Positions 17,215-26,628 of a DNA stretch of 43,145 nucleotides are shown in pieces (position 1 is the stretch's first letter; every line of letters starts with the position of its first letter). The position numbers and the translations under genes were made by a program. Under the pieces are notes generated by a model. The model did no database searches, was not told the DNA's origin, and saw nothing but the letters and a program-made list of their open reading frames with translations. Origin of the DNA: Oribacterium sp. GTDB lineage: Bacteria > Bacillota > Clostridia > Lachnospirales > Lachnospiraceae. The stretch is from contig JAILDF010000172.1 in NCBI GenBank assembly GCA_024689585.1, forward strand, positions 1 through 43,145, read 5' to 3'.

Positions 17215-18504
17215 ATGGCAACAGTCAAGCCTTTCAAAGCCATTAGACCAAATATCGATGTTGTAAGTGAAGTTGCGGCACTTCCCTACGACGTTTACTC
17301 AAGAGCAGAAGCAAGGGAAGCAGTGAAGGGTCACCCGCTTTCATTTTTAAACATTGACAGACCGGAAACACAGTTCCCCGAGGATCAGGATATGTATGCT
17401 CCCGAGGTTTATGAAAAGGCCTCAGAGCTCCTTTCCGAAAGAATAAAAGACGGTACTTATATAAGAGATGATGAAGCCTGCTTCTACGTATATGAGCTCA
17501 CCATGGAGGGACGTACCCAGACAGGAATAGCAGCCCTGAGCTCCATTGATGATTATCTGAACGGAGTATGCAAAAAGCATGAAAATACAGTGGAAGAAAA
17601 AGAACAGGACCGCATAAGACATGTAGATACCTGCTCCTGCCAGACCGGTCCCATCTTCCTTGCCTACAGGGAGAAAAGAGAAATCTCCGATATAGTTAAT
17701 GAGGCCAAGAAAAACGAAACAGTCTACGACTTTGTTTCGGAAGACGGCATCAGACACAGAGTGTGGGTGATTTCTGAAAGAGCAGTGGTGGAACGGCTTG
17801 AAAAAGCATTTTCAGAAGTACCCGCTACCTACATAGCAGACGGTCATCACCGTGCAGCCAGCGCAGTAAAAGTAGGACTTAAAAGAAGAGAAGAACACCC
17901 GGGCTATTCCGGAAACGAAGAATTCAACTTCTTCCTTTCGGTTCTGTTCCCTGATGACCAGTTAAAGATCCTTGATTATAACCGTGTGGTGAAGGATCTG
18001 CGGGGCCATGATCCAGAAGAACTGATGCTGAGCATCGAGGAAAACTTTACTGTATTTAATGTAAAGGAAGCCTTCGTACCAAAGGTAAAAGGCGAGATGC
18101 TCATGTACATTTCCGGCGAATGGTTCCTCCTCCGCGCCAAGGATGAGGTTATGGAAGCACGCAGGAACGATCCGGTAGCCTCCCTTGACGTCTCCATACT
18201 CCAGGAGCTGATACTAGAACCATTACTCGGAATAGGAGATCCAAGAACTGACAAACGCATCGAATTCGTTGGCGGCATCCGCGGCTTAAAGGAACTCGAA
18301 AAACGTGTAAGCCAGCATACCTACAGCCATGCCATGGACGGAACCCTGGAAGAAACCGGTCCTGCCGTAGCCTTTGCCATGCATCCCACCGACATAAAAG
18401 AGCTCCTGGACGTAGCCGACCACAAACTCCTGATGCCCCCGAAATCCACCTGGTTCGAACCCAAACTCCGCTCCGGCATATTCTTACACGAGTTTGAGAG
18501 ATAA
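17215..18504 (+). CDS. DUF1015-family protein
   Basis: MATVKPFKAIRPNIDVVSEVAALPYDVYSRAEARE..., TYIADGHHRAASAVKV, VADHKLLMPPKSTWFEPKLRSG; RBS TGGAGGAT before ATG 17215. Confidence 0.9.
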   Translation: MATVKPFKAIRPNIDVVSEVAALPYDVYSRAEAREAVKGHPLSFLNIDRPETQFPEDQDMYAPEVYEKASELLSERIKDGTYIRDDEACFYVYELTMEGRTQTGIAALSSIDDYLNGVCKKHENTVEEKEQDRIRHVDTCSCQTGPIFLAYREKREISDIVNEAKKNETVYDFVSEDGIRHRVWVISERAVVERLEKAFSEVPATYIADGHHRAASAVKVGLKRREEHPGYSGNEEFNFFLSVLFPDDQLKILDYNRVVKDLRGHDPEELMLSIEENFTVFNVKEAFVPKVKGEMLMYISGEWFLLRAKDEVMEARRNDPVASLDVSILQELILEPLLGIGDPRTDKRIEFVGGIRGLKELEKRVSQHTYSHAMDGTLEETGPAVAFAMHPTDIKELLDVADHKLLMPPKSTWFEPKLRSGIFLHEFER

Positions 18505-18537
18505 GGCGCATTGAACCAACGCTTCACACTGTCTGTC

Positions 18538-18566
18538 TTGATTTTGGCTCTTGCGTTCTTTATAAT
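18538..18566 (+). promoter_or_regulatory. Putative sigma-A promoter for ftsH
   Basis: TTGATT, 17-bp spacer, TATAAT. Confidence 0.65.
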
Positions 18567-18626
18567 TAAAAGTGCTTTAAAAGCAGAAGTCTGCCCTTGA
18601 AAAGGGGCAAGGGAATGGAGACATAG

Positions 18627-20819
18627 ATGGATAACAATAACAGCCAGGGTAATGACGGAAAGAGATTCAATCATTCAAGTCAGACTTTTATCATTCTGAT
18701 AATCGCTGCAGTTATTACTTTCTTTGTTTACACCATGATAAGAGGATTTTTCGTTTCAGGTGTTACACAGGAAGTAAGTTACACAGAGTTCATTTCAATG
18801 ATAGACGGAAACCAGATTTCCGAAGTGGAGTGGGGGGACTCGGATATAACCATATATCTTAAGTCTTCAGCAGAAGCTTCTGTCAAAAATCCTCCGGTAA
18901 ATACAAAGGATCAGTACAGCCAGTATCTCAGTCAGATGAATGTGAGATATTATGTTGTACCTGTCAATGCTGACGCCGAAAATCTTGTGGACCGCATGCT
19001 TCGTCATGGTGTCGAGATCTATAAGCTTAAGCCTGATAATTCAGGCTATATCATGGAAGCCATGATAAGTATAGTTATTCCTTTCGTACTTATCTTTGTG
19101 ATCATGAATATGACCATGCGTCGTATGGGAAACGGCGGCGGTGGTCTTATGGGAGTTGGAAAATCCACTGCAAAGATGTACATGCAGAAAGAAACCGGAG
19201 TTACATTTAAGGATGTTGCCGGTGAAGATGAAGCCAAGGAATCACTTGTGGAAATAGTCGACTTCCTTCATAATCCGACAAAGTATACCGCAATAGGTGC
19301 AAAGCTTCCGAAGGGAGCACTTCTTGTGGGACCTCCCGGAACAGGAAAGACACTTCTTGCAAAAGCCGTTGCCGGTGAGGCACAGGTACCATTTTACAGT
19401 CTCTCGGGTTCTGATTTCGTAGAGATGTTTGTAGGTGTAGGTGCCAGCCGTGTAAGAGATCTTTTTAAGAATGCAACACAGTCTGCGCCATGTATCATAT
19501 TCATCGATGAGATCGATGCCATCGGTAAGACAAGAGATACAAGATACGGCGGAAACGATGAGCGTGAGCAGACCCTGAACCAGCTGCTTTCGGAAATGGA
19601 TGGTTTTGATGCATCAAAGGGTATCATGGTTATGGGCGCAACAAACAGACCTGAGATCCTGGATCCCGCACTTTTAAGACCCGGTCGTTTCGACAGACGT
19701 ATAGTTGTTGAAAAACCGGACCTTAAAGGCCGTGTCAATATCCTCAAGGTTCATGCAAAAGATGTTCAGCTGGACGATACAGTTGATTTCAATGAGATAG
19801 CCCTTGCAACTTCAGGTGCGGTAGGTGCGGATCTTGCCAACATGATGAATGAAGCAGCCATTACAGCTGTCAAGCATGGACGCAAGAAGGTGTCACAGGC
19901 AGATCTTTTTGAAGCTGTTGAAGTAGTCCTGGTAGGTAAGGAAAAGAAGGATCGTATCCTTTCAAAAGAGGAGAGACGTATCGTTTCCTATCACGAGGTT
20001 GGACATGCACTTGTATCCGCTATCCAGAAGGATGCAGAGCCTGTACAGAAGATCACCATCGTTCCCAGAACCATGGGCGCTTTGGGATACGTTATGCAGG
20101 TTCCCGAAGAAGAGAAATATCTCAACACCAAGGATGAGCTTCATGCCATGCTTGTGGGCTATCTCGGCGGAAGAGCAGCTGAAGAGATAGTATTCGGCAC
20201 AGTCACAACCGGTGCTTCCAATGACATTGAAAAAGCCACAAAGCTTGCAAGAGCCATGGTCACACAGTATGGTATGACCGAAAAGTTCGGACTCATGGGT
20301 CTCGCCACTCAGGAATCACTGTATCTCAATACCGGAAGAACGGTCATGAACTGTGGAGATGATACAGCTACACAGGTTGATCAGGAAGTCATGCGTATCC
20401 TTAAGGAATGCTACGAAGAGGCTAAGGAGATACTTAACAGTAACAGATTCGCACTTGATCGTATAGCTGAGTATCTCATTGAAAGAGAGACCATAACAGG
20501 AAAAGAGTTCTTACATATCCTTCATGATGTACAGAAGGAAGAAGATATGAAGCTTCATCCTGAGAAGTATGCAAACGAAAATGCAGTAACAGATACTTCT
20601 TTTGATGCCGGTTCTACTGAAACAGTTCCAAGGATTGAGGATTCCGGTACAGGCTTTTCTTCATCTGTTTCCGGATCCGGATCACAGGAGAATAAAGGAA
20701 AGATGCCTTTTGAAGAAGTAAGAGCAAAGTATGCTGCACAGGATGTCACAGAACAGCTTGATAAAACAACTTCGGACAGTGGCGAAAGCTCAGGAAACGA
20801 TAGCACATCTTCATTATGA
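18627..20819 (+). CDS. ftsH: ATP-dependent zinc metalloprotease FtsH
   Basis: VGPPGTGKTLLAKAVAGEA, IIFIDEIDAIG, SRH region RPGRFDRRI, zinc site HEVGH; Ser/Glu-rich C-terminal tail. Confidence 0.98.
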   Translation: MDNNNSQGNDGKRFNHSSQTFIILIIAAVITFFVYTMIRGFFVSGVTQEVSYTEFISMIDGNQISEVEWGDSDITIYLKSSAEASVKNPPVNTKDQYSQYLSQMNVRYYVVPVNADAENLVDRMLRHGVEIYKLKPDNSGYIMEAMISIVIPFVLIFVIMNMTMRRMGNGGGGLMGVGKSTAKMYMQKETGVTFKDVAGEDEAKESLVEIVDFLHNPTKYTAIGAKLPKGALLVGPPGTGKTLLAKAVAGEAQVPFYSLSGSDFVEMFVGVGASRVRDLFKNATQSAPCIIFIDEIDAIGKTRDTRYGGNDEREQTLNQLLSEMDGFDASKGIMVMGATNRPEILDPALLRPGRFDRRIVVEKPDLKGRVNILKVHAKDVQLDDTVDFNEIALATSGAVGADLANMMNEAAITAVKHGRKKVSQADLFEAVEVVLVGKEKKDRILSKEERRIVSYHEVGHALVSAIQKDAEPVQKITIVPRTMGALGYVMQVPEEEKYLNTKDELHAMLVGYLGGRAAEEIVFGTVTTGASNDIEKATKLARAMVTQYGMTEKFGLMGLATQESLYLNTGRTVMNCGDDTATQVDQEVMRILKECYEEAKEILNSNRFALDRIAEYLIERETITGKEFLHILHDVQKEEDMKLHPEKYANENAVTDTSFDAGSTETVPRIEDSGTGFSSSVSGSGSQENKGKMPFEEVRAKYAAQDVTEQLDKTTSDSGESSGNDSTSSL

Positions 20820-20835
20820 TCGGTTTTTGTTCAAG

Positions 20836-20872
20836 AAAAAAGTGTCGGTACTTTATCCCGGCACTTTTTTTC
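20836..20872 (+). terminator. Intrinsic terminator
   Basis: AAAAAAGTGTCGG-TACTTTATC-CCGGCACTTTTTTT. Confidence 0.85.
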
Positions 20873-20928
20873 TTCGTAGAATACCATTGATTTCACATTA
20901 GAGTGAAAAAGATCATATGATAATCTGA

Positions 20929-21189
20929 TTAAATGATTGCCGGTTTCTTTCTGTCGGGACATAGGATGAAGATATCAGAAGGATGAATATTAAGTCGTAA
21001 ACATAGCATGGCTATGGATTTTAAAGTCAGAGGCTGGTCTTTTCTGAGCTTCTGAAGCATGCTTGAAGAAATATAAAGCTTATTTACCAGATCGTATTGA
21101 GATAGCTTTTTCTTTTTGAGTGTGTTCCAGAACGGAGCATAAGAGATTACATCCTCATAAGAAGATGGTTCGTCGAAATAATTGTTCAT
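20929..21189 (-). CDS. Small Cro/C1-type HTH regulator
   Basis: MNNYFDEPSSYEDVISYAPFWNTLKKKKLSQYDLVNKLYISSSMLQKLRKDQPLTLKSIAMLCLRLNIHPSDIFILC; AAGG RBS-like upstream of 21189. ORF-track extension to 21381 overlaps the divergent gene. Confidence 0.75.
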   Translation of the reverse strand: MNNYFDEPSSYEDVISYAPFWNTLKKKKLSQYDLVNKLYISSSMLQKLRKDQPLTLKSIAMLCLRLNIHPSDIFILCPDRKKPAII

Positions 21190-21322
21190 ACTACTTGTTA
21201 CCTTTTGAAATATGGGGTTGATAGTTACAATCGGGTTATTTATTAAAGAAGTGAATAAAAACCCAAAGAAATGTGAGAATTTAATAAAAATAACCGAATG
21301 AAATAATATAACGAGAGGTTTT

Positions 21323-22255
21323 ATGTTTTCAATCGTAATAAGCACCATTTTTTTTATTCTGATTTTTATCATAATCACCATAACTATATCAAATTGGGAG
21401 AGAAATAACCTGAAAGTATACCGGTATAATATTCACTCCGGAAAGCTTAAGGATACTCACAGATTTGTATATATAAGTGATCTTCATGAAAAGGAATTTG
21501 GTGAGAATAACAAAGAGCTTTTAGAAAAAATTGACGAACTTAATCCGGAATTCATTATAATCGGCGGTGATCTCATCAGATGCCGAAAGGTTAGAGACCC
21601 TGAGAAATATAAGGATAAAGATAAAATTGAGGTTTCATTAAAGCTTTTAAATAACCTGAAAAACAAATACAGGTTATATTTCTGCTATGGTAATCATGAA
21701 CAGAGACTCCTGGACAAAGCCGGTTTCAATGATTGCAATGAGACCTCAAAATATGATAAATATATACAGGATATTTCTTTGGAGAGAGCCACACGTCTGA
21801 AGCAGACTTTGGAAGGGATAACGGTATTGGACGATGAAACCGTAAGCTTCTCTGACTTCGATCTGACGGGCTTTACTCTGCCGCTTGATTACTACAGGCC
21901 TTTGTTTATGAAATCCAAAGAAATGCTTCAAGAAGAAGACATTGCCCTTCACATAGCTAAACCGGATAATGAAAAATTTCATATAATCATGCTTCATACA
22001 CCTATGTATTATAAAGAAATGATAGATTATGGAGCAGATCTGGTTCTTTCCGGTCATTATCATGGAGGAACCGTAAGATTACCGTTTTTAGGTGCTCTTA
22101 TGACTCCGCAATACCAGTTTTTCGTAAAGGAATGTGCAGGGGAGTTTAAATATAAAACCGGAACCTTGATAGCCACCAGGGGACTGGGAACCCATTCCAT
22201 AAATATACGCATCAATGACCCTCCGGAAATAAGTTTTATAACCATTGAACCATAA
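21323..22255 (+). CDS. Membrane-anchored metallophosphoesterase (YkuE-like)
   Basis: N-terminal TM; FVYISDLHEKEFG, EFIIIGGDLI, CYGNHEQRL, LHTPMYYKEM, VLSGHYHGGTVRLPF. Confidence 0.9.
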   Translation: MFSIVISTIFFILIFIIITITISNWERNNLKVYRYNIHSGKLKDTHRFVYISDLHEKEFGENNKELLEKIDELNPEFIIIGGDLIRCRKVRDPEKYKDKDKIEVSLKLLNNLKNKYRLYFCYGNHEQRLLDKAGFNDCNETSKYDKYIQDISLERATRLKQTLEGITVLDDETVSFSDFDLTGFTLPLDYYRPLFMKSKEMLQEEDIALHIAKPDNEKFHIIMLHTPMYYKEMIDYGADLVLSGHYHGGTVRLPFLGALMTPQYQFFVKECAGEFKYKTGTLIATRGLGTHSINIRINDPPEISFITIEP

Positions 22256-22266
22256 GGAAGTATTTT

Positions 22267-23067
22267 ATGTCTGAAATCACATATAAACTGGATAAATTTG
22301 AAGGTCCGCTGGATCTGCTCCTTCATCTGATAGAGAGAGACAAGGTTGATATATTTGATATCCCTATTGTTCAGATTACAGCAGAATATCTTGAGTATGT
22401 CAGCAATATGGAAGAAGAGAATCTGGATGTGGTTTCGGATTTCCTTGTTATGGCAGCGACTTTACTTGAGATTAAATCCCGGATGCTGCTTCCGAGAGAA
22501 GTGGATGAGGAAACCGGTGAGGAAGTTGACCCGAGAGCAGAACTTGTTGAGAGACTCCTTGAGTACAGGAAATATAAGCTTATGGGACAGATACTTCAGG
22601 ATCGTGAGGATGCTGCAGACAGATTCTATTACAAAGGCCCGACTATACCAAAGGAAGTTGAAAAGTATGTTCCGCCCATTGATCTGGATGATCTTTTGAA
22701 AAATGTTTCTCTGGAAAATCTCAAAACCGTTTTTGAAGATGTAATGAGACGTAAAGAGGATTCCATTGATAAGGTTCGTTCAAAATTTGGCGTGATCAAG
22801 AAGGAAAAGATATCCCTGGAAGGCCGTATAAGGGATGTTTTAAAGTATGTCCGGGGACATCATAAGTTTTCTTTCAGACATATGATAAGAAAGAAAAAGG
22901 ACAAGATGGACGTGGTAGTAAGCTTCCTTGCCATACTGGAGCTTATGAAAATGGGACGTATAACCCTGGTCCAGGATACTCCCTTTGGAGATATGGATAT
23001 AACTGAAGTTGAAGATCCAAATCAGAGTGATGAAGAACTGGATCTTACAAATCTGGAGGACTTGTAA
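22267..23067 (+). CDS. scpA: Segregation and condensation protein A
   Basis: ITYKLDKFEGPLDLLLHLIERDKVDIFDIPIVQITAEYLEYV; FLVMAATLLEIKSRMLLP. Confidence 0.97.
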   Translation: MSEITYKLDKFEGPLDLLLHLIERDKVDIFDIPIVQITAEYLEYVSNMEEENLDVVSDFLVMAATLLEIKSRMLLPREVDEETGEEVDPRAELVERLLEYRKYKLMGQILQDREDAADRFYYKGPTIPKEVEKYVPPIDLDDLLKNVSLENLKTVFEDVMRRKEDSIDKVRSKFGVIKKEKISLEGRIRDVLKYVRGHHKFSFRHMIRKKKDKMDVVVSFLAILELMKMGRITLVQDTPFGDMDITEVEDPNQSDEELDLTNLEDL

Positions 23068-23070
23068 TTA

Positions 23071-23841
23071 ATGAATGATGTTGAACAGTTAAGACTTCCC
23101 ATAGACGGAGATCAGCTTTCCGAAAAGGAAAGGAAGCTTGCAAAGGAAATAGACAAGGAATTTACCGATGAACTCCAGATGGAAGAGAATATTATCGAAG
23201 CCCTTTTATTTGCGAAAGGGAATTCCGTAAGTCTTGAAGAGATTAAGACAGCCCTTGACTGTGGAGAAAAGCCGGCCCTTAAGGCTCTTAACAGACTGAT
23301 AAAAAAATATGAAGAACGCCATGGAGGAATCATTATCCAGACAGTGGGTAATCATTACCAGATGACCACAAATCCCGAATGCTTTGACGGACTTATCAGA
23401 GTCGCAAAGCATCCCAAGAAGCCTGTGCTTTCAGATATTGTTATGGAAACACTTGCCATAATCGCATATAAACAGCCGGTAACAAAGGCCGAGATTGAAA
23501 GAGTCAGAGGTGTATCCTCGGATCACGCGGTAAACAAGCTTGTAGAGTATGGACTTGCCTACGAGGTTGGTCGTTTAAATGCTCCCGGCCGTCCTGCATT
23601 ATTTGCCACCACAGAAGAATTCTTGCGAAGATTTGGTGTAAGTTCTCTGGATAACCTTCCGAATCTCAATCCTGAAATGGAGGATGAGATCAAGAAGGAG
23701 GTTAACGAAGAAGTTATCGACATCATGGGCGCCGCACCAACCACAAATCAGGAAGAAGTGAAACCGGATCAGAAGGATAATGCTGACGAAACGAAGACTC
23801 CGGCTCAAACCGGGACTGAAACCACCGGATCAGAATCCTGA
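23071..23841 (+). CDS. scpB: Segregation and condensation protein B
   Basis: NIIEALLFAKGNSVSLEEI, LSDIVMETLAIIAYKQPVTKAEIERVRGV, GRPALFATTEEFLRRFG; directly after scpA. Confidence 0.97.
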   Translation: MNDVEQLRLPIDGDQLSEKERKLAKEIDKEFTDELQMEENIIEALLFAKGNSVSLEEIKTALDCGEKPALKALNRLIKKYEERHGGIIIQTVGNHYQMTTNPECFDGLIRVAKHPKKPVLSDIVMETLAIIAYKQPVTKAEIERVRGVSSDHAVNKLVEYGLAYEVGRLNAPGRPALFATTEEFLRRFGVSSLDNLPNLNPEMEDEIKKEVNEEVIDIMGAAPTTNQEEVKPDQKDNADETKTPAQTGTETTGSES

Positions 23842-23900
23842 TGATAGTTTCTGTACCGGTTGGCTAAAATAAATATAGTAGTGAGATGAGGAGAAAAATC

Positions 23901-24338
23901 ATGGAAAAAACAATCAGAATAAAGTACCATTCAGAAGAAATTGAAAAGCTTGAGTACATAGCCGGAAAAAGCGACTGGATCGATCTGAGAGTTGCTGAGG
24001 ATGTTACATTAAAAAAAGGTGATTTCAAGCTGATCAGTATGGGAATCTCACTTCAGGTTCCCGAAGGCTACGAGATGCTTCTGGCACCGAGAAGCTCAAC
24101 CTTCAAAAACTTCGGACTCATCCAGACCAACTCTCTCGGAGTTATTGATGAAACCTATTGCGGAGATAATGACATTATCCGCATGCCGGTTTACGCCACA
24201 AGAGATACCGAGCTTCATGTAAACGACCGTATCGCCCAGTTCCGTATCATTGAACATCAGCCCCATATAGTATTTGATGAAGTTGATTCTCTCGGAAATG
24301 CTGACAGAGGCGGATTTGGATCTACCGGTAAAAACTGA
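23901..24338 (+). CDS. dut: dUTP diphosphatase (dUTPase superfamily)
   Basis: LLAPRSSTFKNFGLIQTNSLGVIDETYCGDN, C-terminal GGFGSTGKN; RBS GAGGAGAAA before ATG 23901. Confidence 0.88.
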   Translation: MEKTIRIKYHSEEIEKLEYIAGKSDWIDLRVAEDVTLKKGDFKLISMGISLQVPEGYEMLLAPRSSTFKNFGLIQTNSLGVIDETYCGDNDIIRMPVYATRDTELHVNDRIAQFRIIEHQPHIVFDEVDSLGNADRGGFGSTGKN

Positions 24339-24352
24339 TTTTTTTAGATTGG

Positions 24353-24991
24353 GTGTTTTTCAATATGTTCAAAAACAGATCATTAACAAAATTCATAAAA
24401 AGAACAGCCATCATAGCTTCGATGCTTCTTCTAACCGCCTGTTCCTCAAAAAAGGTATACGAACTGAGAGAGAAAGGCATAGAAGAGCTTCAGATGGCAA
24501 AATATGAGCAGGCCATCGAGACCTTTAATGAAGCTTTGGATAACAGCAACGGAAAAGTCACTGAAACCCAGTTCGACATCCTTCTCTACAGAGCTGAAGC
24601 CGAGTATATGCTTGGGGATTATTCTGCTGCCCAGAAAACCATTGACACCTTAAGGGAAGTTGACGGAGACAAAGAAAACTATCTTAAATTCCAGGGCCAG
24701 CTCGATGCCAAAAAGCTCATTGCAGAGGCAACCGAAGCCCTGAACAACAACGATCCGGAAACAGCAAGGGAAAAGCTTGATGCTGCAAAAGCCGCAGGAA
24801 TCTCCAACGACCGTGACCTCCAGTTTAACGAGATAGTCTACCTTGAGAAAACTGCAAAATGGCGCGAAGCCTACGAGGCAGTAAAAAACTACCTCACTCA
24901 GTTTCCCGGAGACGAAGCCGCCGAGCGGGAAAAATTCTTCCTGGAAACTCGAGTCGAAGCGTTAGACAGTAACCCTTTACTTTCAGAGTAG
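24353..24991 (+). CDS. TPR-like lipoprotein
   Basis: Signal peptide with lipobox LLLTACSSK; TPR-type ELREKGIEELQMAKYEQAIETFNEAL. Start GTG 24353 or ATG 24365 unresolved. Confidence 0.8.
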   Translation: MFFNMFKNRSLTKFIKRTAIIASMLLLTACSSKKVYELREKGIEELQMAKYEQAIETFNEALDNSNGKVTETQFDILLYRAEAEYMLGDYSAAQKTIDTLREVDGDKENYLKFQGQLDAKKLIAEATEALNNNDPETAREKLDAAKAAGISNDRDLQFNEIVYLEKTAKWREAYEAVKNYLTQFPGDEAAEREKFFLETRVEALDSNPLLSE

Positions 24992-25001
24992 TAGTGGGTA
25001 A

Positions 25002-25039
25002 AGCGGTCGGGCATCCATTTAAATGGATGCCCGACCGCT
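25002..25039. repeat. Collapsed derivative of long hairpin family (element D, 38-bp perfect palindrome)
   Basis: AGCGGTCGGGCATCCATTT|AAATGGATGCCCGACCGCT; its 19-nt arm is identical to the outer-arm segment of element B. Confidence 0.92.
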
Positions 25040-25094
25040 CTTTCAATGTGCACCTGATTATCCCTGCTATCATGAAGAGTTATGGATTTCTACC

Positions 25095-25124
25095 GCCCGA
25101 CGCTTGCAAGCATCGGGCTTTTTG
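25095..25124 (+). terminator. Intrinsic terminator
   Basis: GCCCGACGCTTGCAAGCATCGGGCTTTTTG. Confidence 0.75.
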
Positions 25125-25169
25125 ATTATACTCGGAAAGTATAAAAACATAACAGGCGGGAGGCCACTT

Positions 25170-26516
25170 ATGAAAGCTTACACAAAAATGACAAAAGAAG
25201 AGCTTCAGAAGGAGCTTGTGAATCTTAAAAAAGAGTATGAAAAATATCAGGCAATGGAAATGAGTCTTGATATGAGCCGCGGAAAACCATGTAAAGAGCA
25301 GCTCGATCTCAGCATGGGACTCATGGACGCCCTTACCAGCGGTGCCGACATGTATTGTGAAGACGGAACTGACTGCAGAAATTACGGTGTTCTGGGAGGA
25401 ATAGATGAGGCCAAGGTTCTTCTTTCTGACATGATGGAGAATAATCCCTACAACATTATCATTTACGGAAATTCATCCCTGAACGTAATGTATGACTCGA
25501 TTTCCAGATCCATGACACATGGCGTTATGGGAAATACACCCTGGTGTAAGCTTGATAAGGTTAAGTGGCTCTGCCCTGTACCGGGATATGACAGACATTT
25601 CGGAATAACCGAGTATTTTGGCATTGAGATGATCAATGTTCCTATGACACCAACCGGACCTGATATGGATATGGTGGAAAAGCTTGTAAGTGAAGACGAA
25701 GCTATAAAGGGAATCTGGTGCGTTCCCAAATATTCCAATCCTCAAGGCTACAGCTATAATGACGAAACAGTCCGTCGTTTTGCCAGACTCCGTCCTGCTG
25801 CCAAGGATTTCAGAATTTATTGGGACAATGCTTACGGCATCCATCATCTTTATGATAAAAATCAGGATTACCTTATTGAAATCCTTGCCGAGTGTAAACG
25901 TGCGGGAAATCCTGATCTGGTATATAAATTTGCATCCACTTCCAAGATAACCTTCCCTGGTTCGGGAATTGCGGCACTGGCTACCTCATCAAACAACCTG
26001 GATGATATAAGAAATCAGATGCAGCATCAGACTATCGGATACGATAAGGTTAACCAGCTTCGTCATGTACGTTTCTTCAAAGATATTCATGGTATGGTAG
26101 AGCATATGCGTAAGCATGCGGATATCATCAGACCAAAGTTTGAAATGGTTGAAAAGATTTTTGCCGAAAAGCTTGATGGCCTTGGAATAGGAGAATGGAC
26201 TAAGCCTAACGGAGGATATTTTATCAGCTTTGATACTATGGATGGCTGTGCAAAGTCTGTTGTAGATCATTGCAAGAAAGCAGGTGTCAAGCTCACAGGT
26301 GCCGGAGCTACCTTCCCTTACCATAAGGACCCTAAGGACAGTAATATCCGTATCGCACCAACATATCCGCCACTTGAAGACCTTAAGACAGCTGCCGATC
26401 TGTTCACACTCTGCGTCAAGCTTGTTTCTGCCGAAAAGCTTCTTTCTCAGAAAACCGGCGAGGACATCGAGACTCTGGATGCAGAAAAGCCTGAAGAGGT
26501 TATTGCAAAAGGTTAA
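25170..26516 (+). CDS. PLP-dependent aminotransferase, MocR-type (Aminotran_MocR-like)
   Basis: MSLDMSRGKPCKEQLDLS, YGNSSLNVMYD, WCVPKYSNPQGYSYNDETV, YWDNAYGIHHL, FASTSKITFPGSGIAAL; RBS GGGAGG before ATG 25170 (25023 extension reads through palindrome D). Confidence 0.9.
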   Translation: MKAYTKMTKEELQKELVNLKKEYEKYQAMEMSLDMSRGKPCKEQLDLSMGLMDALTSGADMYCEDGTDCRNYGVLGGIDEAKVLLSDMMENNPYNIIIYGNSSLNVMYDSISRSMTHGVMGNTPWCKLDKVKWLCPVPGYDRHFGITEYFGIEMINVPMTPTGPDMDMVEKLVSEDEAIKGIWCVPKYSNPQGYSYNDETVRRFARLRPAAKDFRIYWDNAYGIHHLYDKNQDYLIEILAECKRAGNPDLVYKFASTSKITFPGSGIAALATSSNNLDDIRNQMQHQTIGYDKVNQLRHVRFFKDIHGMVEHMRKHADIIRPKFEMVEKIFAEKLDGLGIGEWTKPNGGYFISFDTMDGCAKSVVDHCKKAGVKLTGAGATFPYHKDPKDSNIRIAPTYPPLEDLKTAADLFTLCVKLVSAEKLLSQKTGEDIETLDAEKPEEVIAKG

Positions 26517-26525
26517 TGATAAATT

Positions 26526-26557
26526 TAAGGACGGTTCGCAATGAACCGTCCTTATTT
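26526..26557 (+). terminator. Intrinsic terminator sharing GGACGGTTC with the adjacent palindrome
   Basis: TAAGGACGGTTC-GCAAT-GAACCGTCCTTATTTTT. Confidence 0.88.
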
Positions 26558-26565
26558 TTGATTTG

Positions 26566-26613
26566 ATCCACCGGGGGACGGTTCTCGCCGGCGAGAACCG
26601 TCCCCCGGTGGAT
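26566..26613. repeat. Short perfect palindrome, copy 3 (48 bp)
   Basis: ATCCACCGGGGGACGGTTCTCGCC|GGCGAGAACCGTCCCCCGGTGGAT followed by TTTTTT. Confidence 0.95.
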
Positions 26614-26628
26614 TTTTTTCAACAGCTT

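Noticed and set aside
18627-20819. FtsH with HEVGH instead of HEAGH as a catalytic variant.
   Set aside because: The HExxH zinc motif is intact and the Ala/Val position is not a catalytic residue; treated as ordinary FtsH.
25023-25169. N-terminal extension of the aminotransferase ORF.
   Set aside because: It reads through half of palindrome D and a terminator; a good RBS precedes ATG 25170.
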